Below, piece after piece: positions 30,726 to 31,716 of a DNA stretch of 31,716 nt. The notes beneath the pieces were generated by a model. It searched no databases. It had not been told where the DNA came from and saw only the letters and a program-made list of their open reading frames with translations. The translations under genes and the position numbers were made by a program. Each line of letters opens with the position of its first letter. Within the stretch, counting starts at the first letter, position 1. Source of the DNA: a virus; the IMG/VR virus record IMGVR_UViG_3300023242_001137, positions 1 through 31,716 of that record, one strand, 5' to 3'.

Positions 30726-30995
30726 ATGGAACTAGAATTTAGAATTTTACAAAATGCAAAAGACTTATTTATAATTCAAAAAAAAATAACCCGTGTTCAC
30801 TTTGAGGGGTTTTGGTTTTGGAAAAAAGAATACGAAACGCAACATTGGTGCAGGGTTGATTGTTTTGGAAATAAAGCAGAATTGAGTATTTATTTTAACA
30901 ATTTAGAAAATCTTATTGATTATAAAACACTAGAAGATGCCCAAAAATGGATTCACAACTATCATAAATACCCAATAATTCACGAGGTTAAATAA
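30726..30995 (+). CDS. Hypothetical protein, extra gene 1
   Basis: 89 residues. LEFRILQNAKDLFIIQKKIT, then FWFWKKEYETQHWCRVDCFG, is rich in Trp and Phe. There is no membrane segment or known family. It has a promoter box before it and a terminator after it. The equivalent locus at the start of the window lacks this gene, so it behaves like a cargo (moron) gene. Confidence 0.65.
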   Translation: MELEFRILQNAKDLFIIQKKITRVHFEGFWFWKKEYETQHWCRVDCFGNKAELSIYFNNLENLIDYKTLEDAQKWIHNYHKYPIIHEVK

Positions 30996-31018
30996 TCACT
31001 AAAAGAAAGGAGACCCGA

Positions 31019-31047
31019 ACCGCTACATAATTTGTAGCGGTTTTTTT
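31019..31047 (+). terminator. Terminator of extra gene 1
   Basis: ACCGCTAC (31019-31026) pairs with GTAGCGGT (31034-31041) around ATAATTT and is followed by seven Ts. The same AAAAGAAAGGAGACC precedes it (31001-31015) as at 151-165. The stem bases have changed in compensating fashion compared with the copy at 170-198. Confidence 0.85.
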
Positions 31048-31091
31048 GTGTTAAAGTCTTATTGAATAGTACCTAATAAGGTTATTTGTTT

Positions 31092-31099
31092 TATATTTG
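31092..31099 (+). promoter_or_regulatory. -7 box TATATTTG before extra gene 2
   Basis: It matches TAnnTTTG, 17 bases before the ATG at 31116. The nearest upstream TTG (31062-31064) is 27 bases away, too far for an ideal spacer. Confidence 0.45.
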
Positions 31100-31115
31100 T
31101 TTAAACTTAAAAATT

Positions 31116-31397
31116 ATGGAAATTATGGAAAAAATATGTTACCAATATTACAATCACAGCCCTAGAATGCACGTTAATATAACTCAAGAGGTTAGCACAG
31201 TGCCTATTGTAGGCGATATTATAACTGTTTGCGAAGATGAGTTTTATAGCTTAAATAAAAAAATTGCAGATAAAAATAATTTTATTAAATTTAAAGTTGT
31301 AAGTCGTGAAACAAGGGCGGTTTATAGAAAAACATTTTACAGTAATTGGACTATTAACCTAGAACTTATAGATATTAATATTTTAAATAATAAATAG
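31116..31397 (+). CDS. Hypothetical protein, extra gene 2
   Basis: 93 residues from the ATG at 31116; an in-frame TTG at 31086 would overlap the promoter box. A second ATG at 31125 also follows aaatt. The sequence YYNHSPRMHVNITQEVSTVPIVGDII, then FKVVSRETRAVYRKTFY, suggests a small beta-rich protein. It has its own promoter and terminator and is missing from the locus at the start of the window. No family recognised. Confidence 0.65.
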   Translation: MEIMEKICYQYYNHSPRMHVNITQEVSTVPIVGDIITVCEDEFYSLNKKIADKNNFIKFKVVSRETRAVYRKTFYSNWTINLELIDINILNNK

Positions 31398-31418
31398 CCC
31401 CAAACAACCAACTAATTT

Positions 31419-31446
31419 AACCCACTCATAACGAGTGGGTTTTTTT
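31419..31446 (+). terminator. Terminator of extra gene 2
   Basis: AACCCACTC (31419-31427) pairs with GAGTGGGTT (31433-31441) around ATAAC, then a T run. The T run continues into TGTACCGTACA, as at 192-208. Confidence 0.85.
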
Positions 31447-31490
31447 GTACCGTACATTTTCATGTTTTTAAATTATTAACACAATCTTTG
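31446..31490 (+). promoter_or_regulatory. Second copy of palindrome and head promoter
   Basis: TGTACCGTACA (31446-31456) and AATCTTTG (31483-31490) repeat the elements at 198-208 and 235-242, and the spacing from box to ATG is again four bases. The bases between differ, and the TTTTG of the first copy is TTTTC here, so the -33 element may not be essential. Confidence 0.5.
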
Positions 31491-31494
31491 TTCT

Positions 31495-31716
31495 ATGAAA
31501 GTTTACAAAGCAAAATTAAAGGCGGGTACTGATGTTAATTGTTTTTCAATTGTACTTGGGGCAGCGGTTGAAACTAAACTTTCAAAGTTTGCTAATGAGG
31601 TCGAAAAACCCGTGTTCTTTGCAAACCAAGAAAAGCGAATTATTTATTCAGTTGCAATGCGGCCAAATAAAGAAATCTTTCGCAAAGACATAAACGGCGA
31701 ACCAGCTTATATAACT
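31495..31716 (+). CDS. XkdF-like prohead protease, diverged second copy, 3' end cut by window edge
   Basis: 74 codons are visible and align from the first codon with the gene at 247. Only four residues differ (positions 34, 37, 45 and 60), while many third codon positions have changed. This shows that two related genes under purifying selection are present, not a sequencing repeat. The catalytic region lies beyond the window. Confidence 0.85.
   Translation, partial: MKVYKAKLKAGTDVNCFSIVLGAAVETKLSKFANEVEKPVFFANQEKRIIYSVAMRPNKEIFRKDINGEPAYIT

Noticed and set aside
1-31716. CRISPR array
   Set aside because: No regularly spaced identical repeats of 24-40 bases were found; repeats are inverted, direct pairs or short coding repeats.

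Overview
The window looks like one complete genome unit of a small tailed phage (siphovirus type, class Caudoviricetes) of a Bacteroidota host, most likely a flavobacterium, plus about 1.1 kb of a second, diverged copy of its start. The host is inferred from AT-rich DNA, the absence of Shine-Dalgarno sites (starts look like aattATG or taaATG), repeated promoter boxes of the Bacteroidota type (TAnnTTTG, sometimes with TTG about 16-21 bases upstream), and protein families typical of Bacteroidota phages (DUF3127, KPILRPLSD-type and DNWFYxPDGRQYKAVWG-type proteins). No integrase, tRNA, rRNA, CRISPR array or transposase is visible. TAA, TAG and TGA are all used as stops.

Layout. 1-117 is the tail end of a small putative ribbon-helix-helix gene. 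247-5031 is the head module: XkdF-like protease/scaffold, major capsid protein, a tube-like structural protein, portal and connector. 5035-8266 is a putative fibre and receptor-binding block. 8284-9682 is lysis: holin-like protein, N-acetylmuramoyl-L-alanine amidase and a membrane-anchored protein. 9683-11300 is a loosely packed region with four small minus-strand genes (DUF551-like, XRE-type HTH, Cys-rich and unknown) among inverted and direct repeats. From 11.4 kb a rightward early/replication operon runs through an ERF annealing protein, a DUF3127 SSB-like protein, small HTH proteins, a broken YopX gene, a DUF6291/DnaD-like replication protein, a RecA-like ATPase, a C5 cytosine methyltransferase and NinG. 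A good promoter at 20257-20286 precedes small membrane, lipoprotein and RHH genes, then terminase, tail completion proteins, large tail proteins and the tape measure. The head module follows the tail module by wrap-around.

The last 1.1 kb matters: 30585-30711 repeats bases 1-127 exactly. It is followed by two extra small genes and a diverged copy of the protease gene. The window therefore shows one locus in an empty state (118-246) and an occupied state (30702-31494). This fits a circularly permuted or tandem genome from a mixed population.

The most unusual signals are (1) a promoter-driven RNA of about 90 nt at 15963-16054 whose two hairpins have fully complementary six-base loop segments (a predicted kissing loop) and whose second hairpin is the terminator; (2) a row of promoter-terminator units with no coding at 14216-14388; (3) the empty/occupied cargo slot; (4) the cassette-like inverted-repeat region at 9.7-11.0 kb; and (5) a conserved palindrome beside a probably leaderless capsid promoter.
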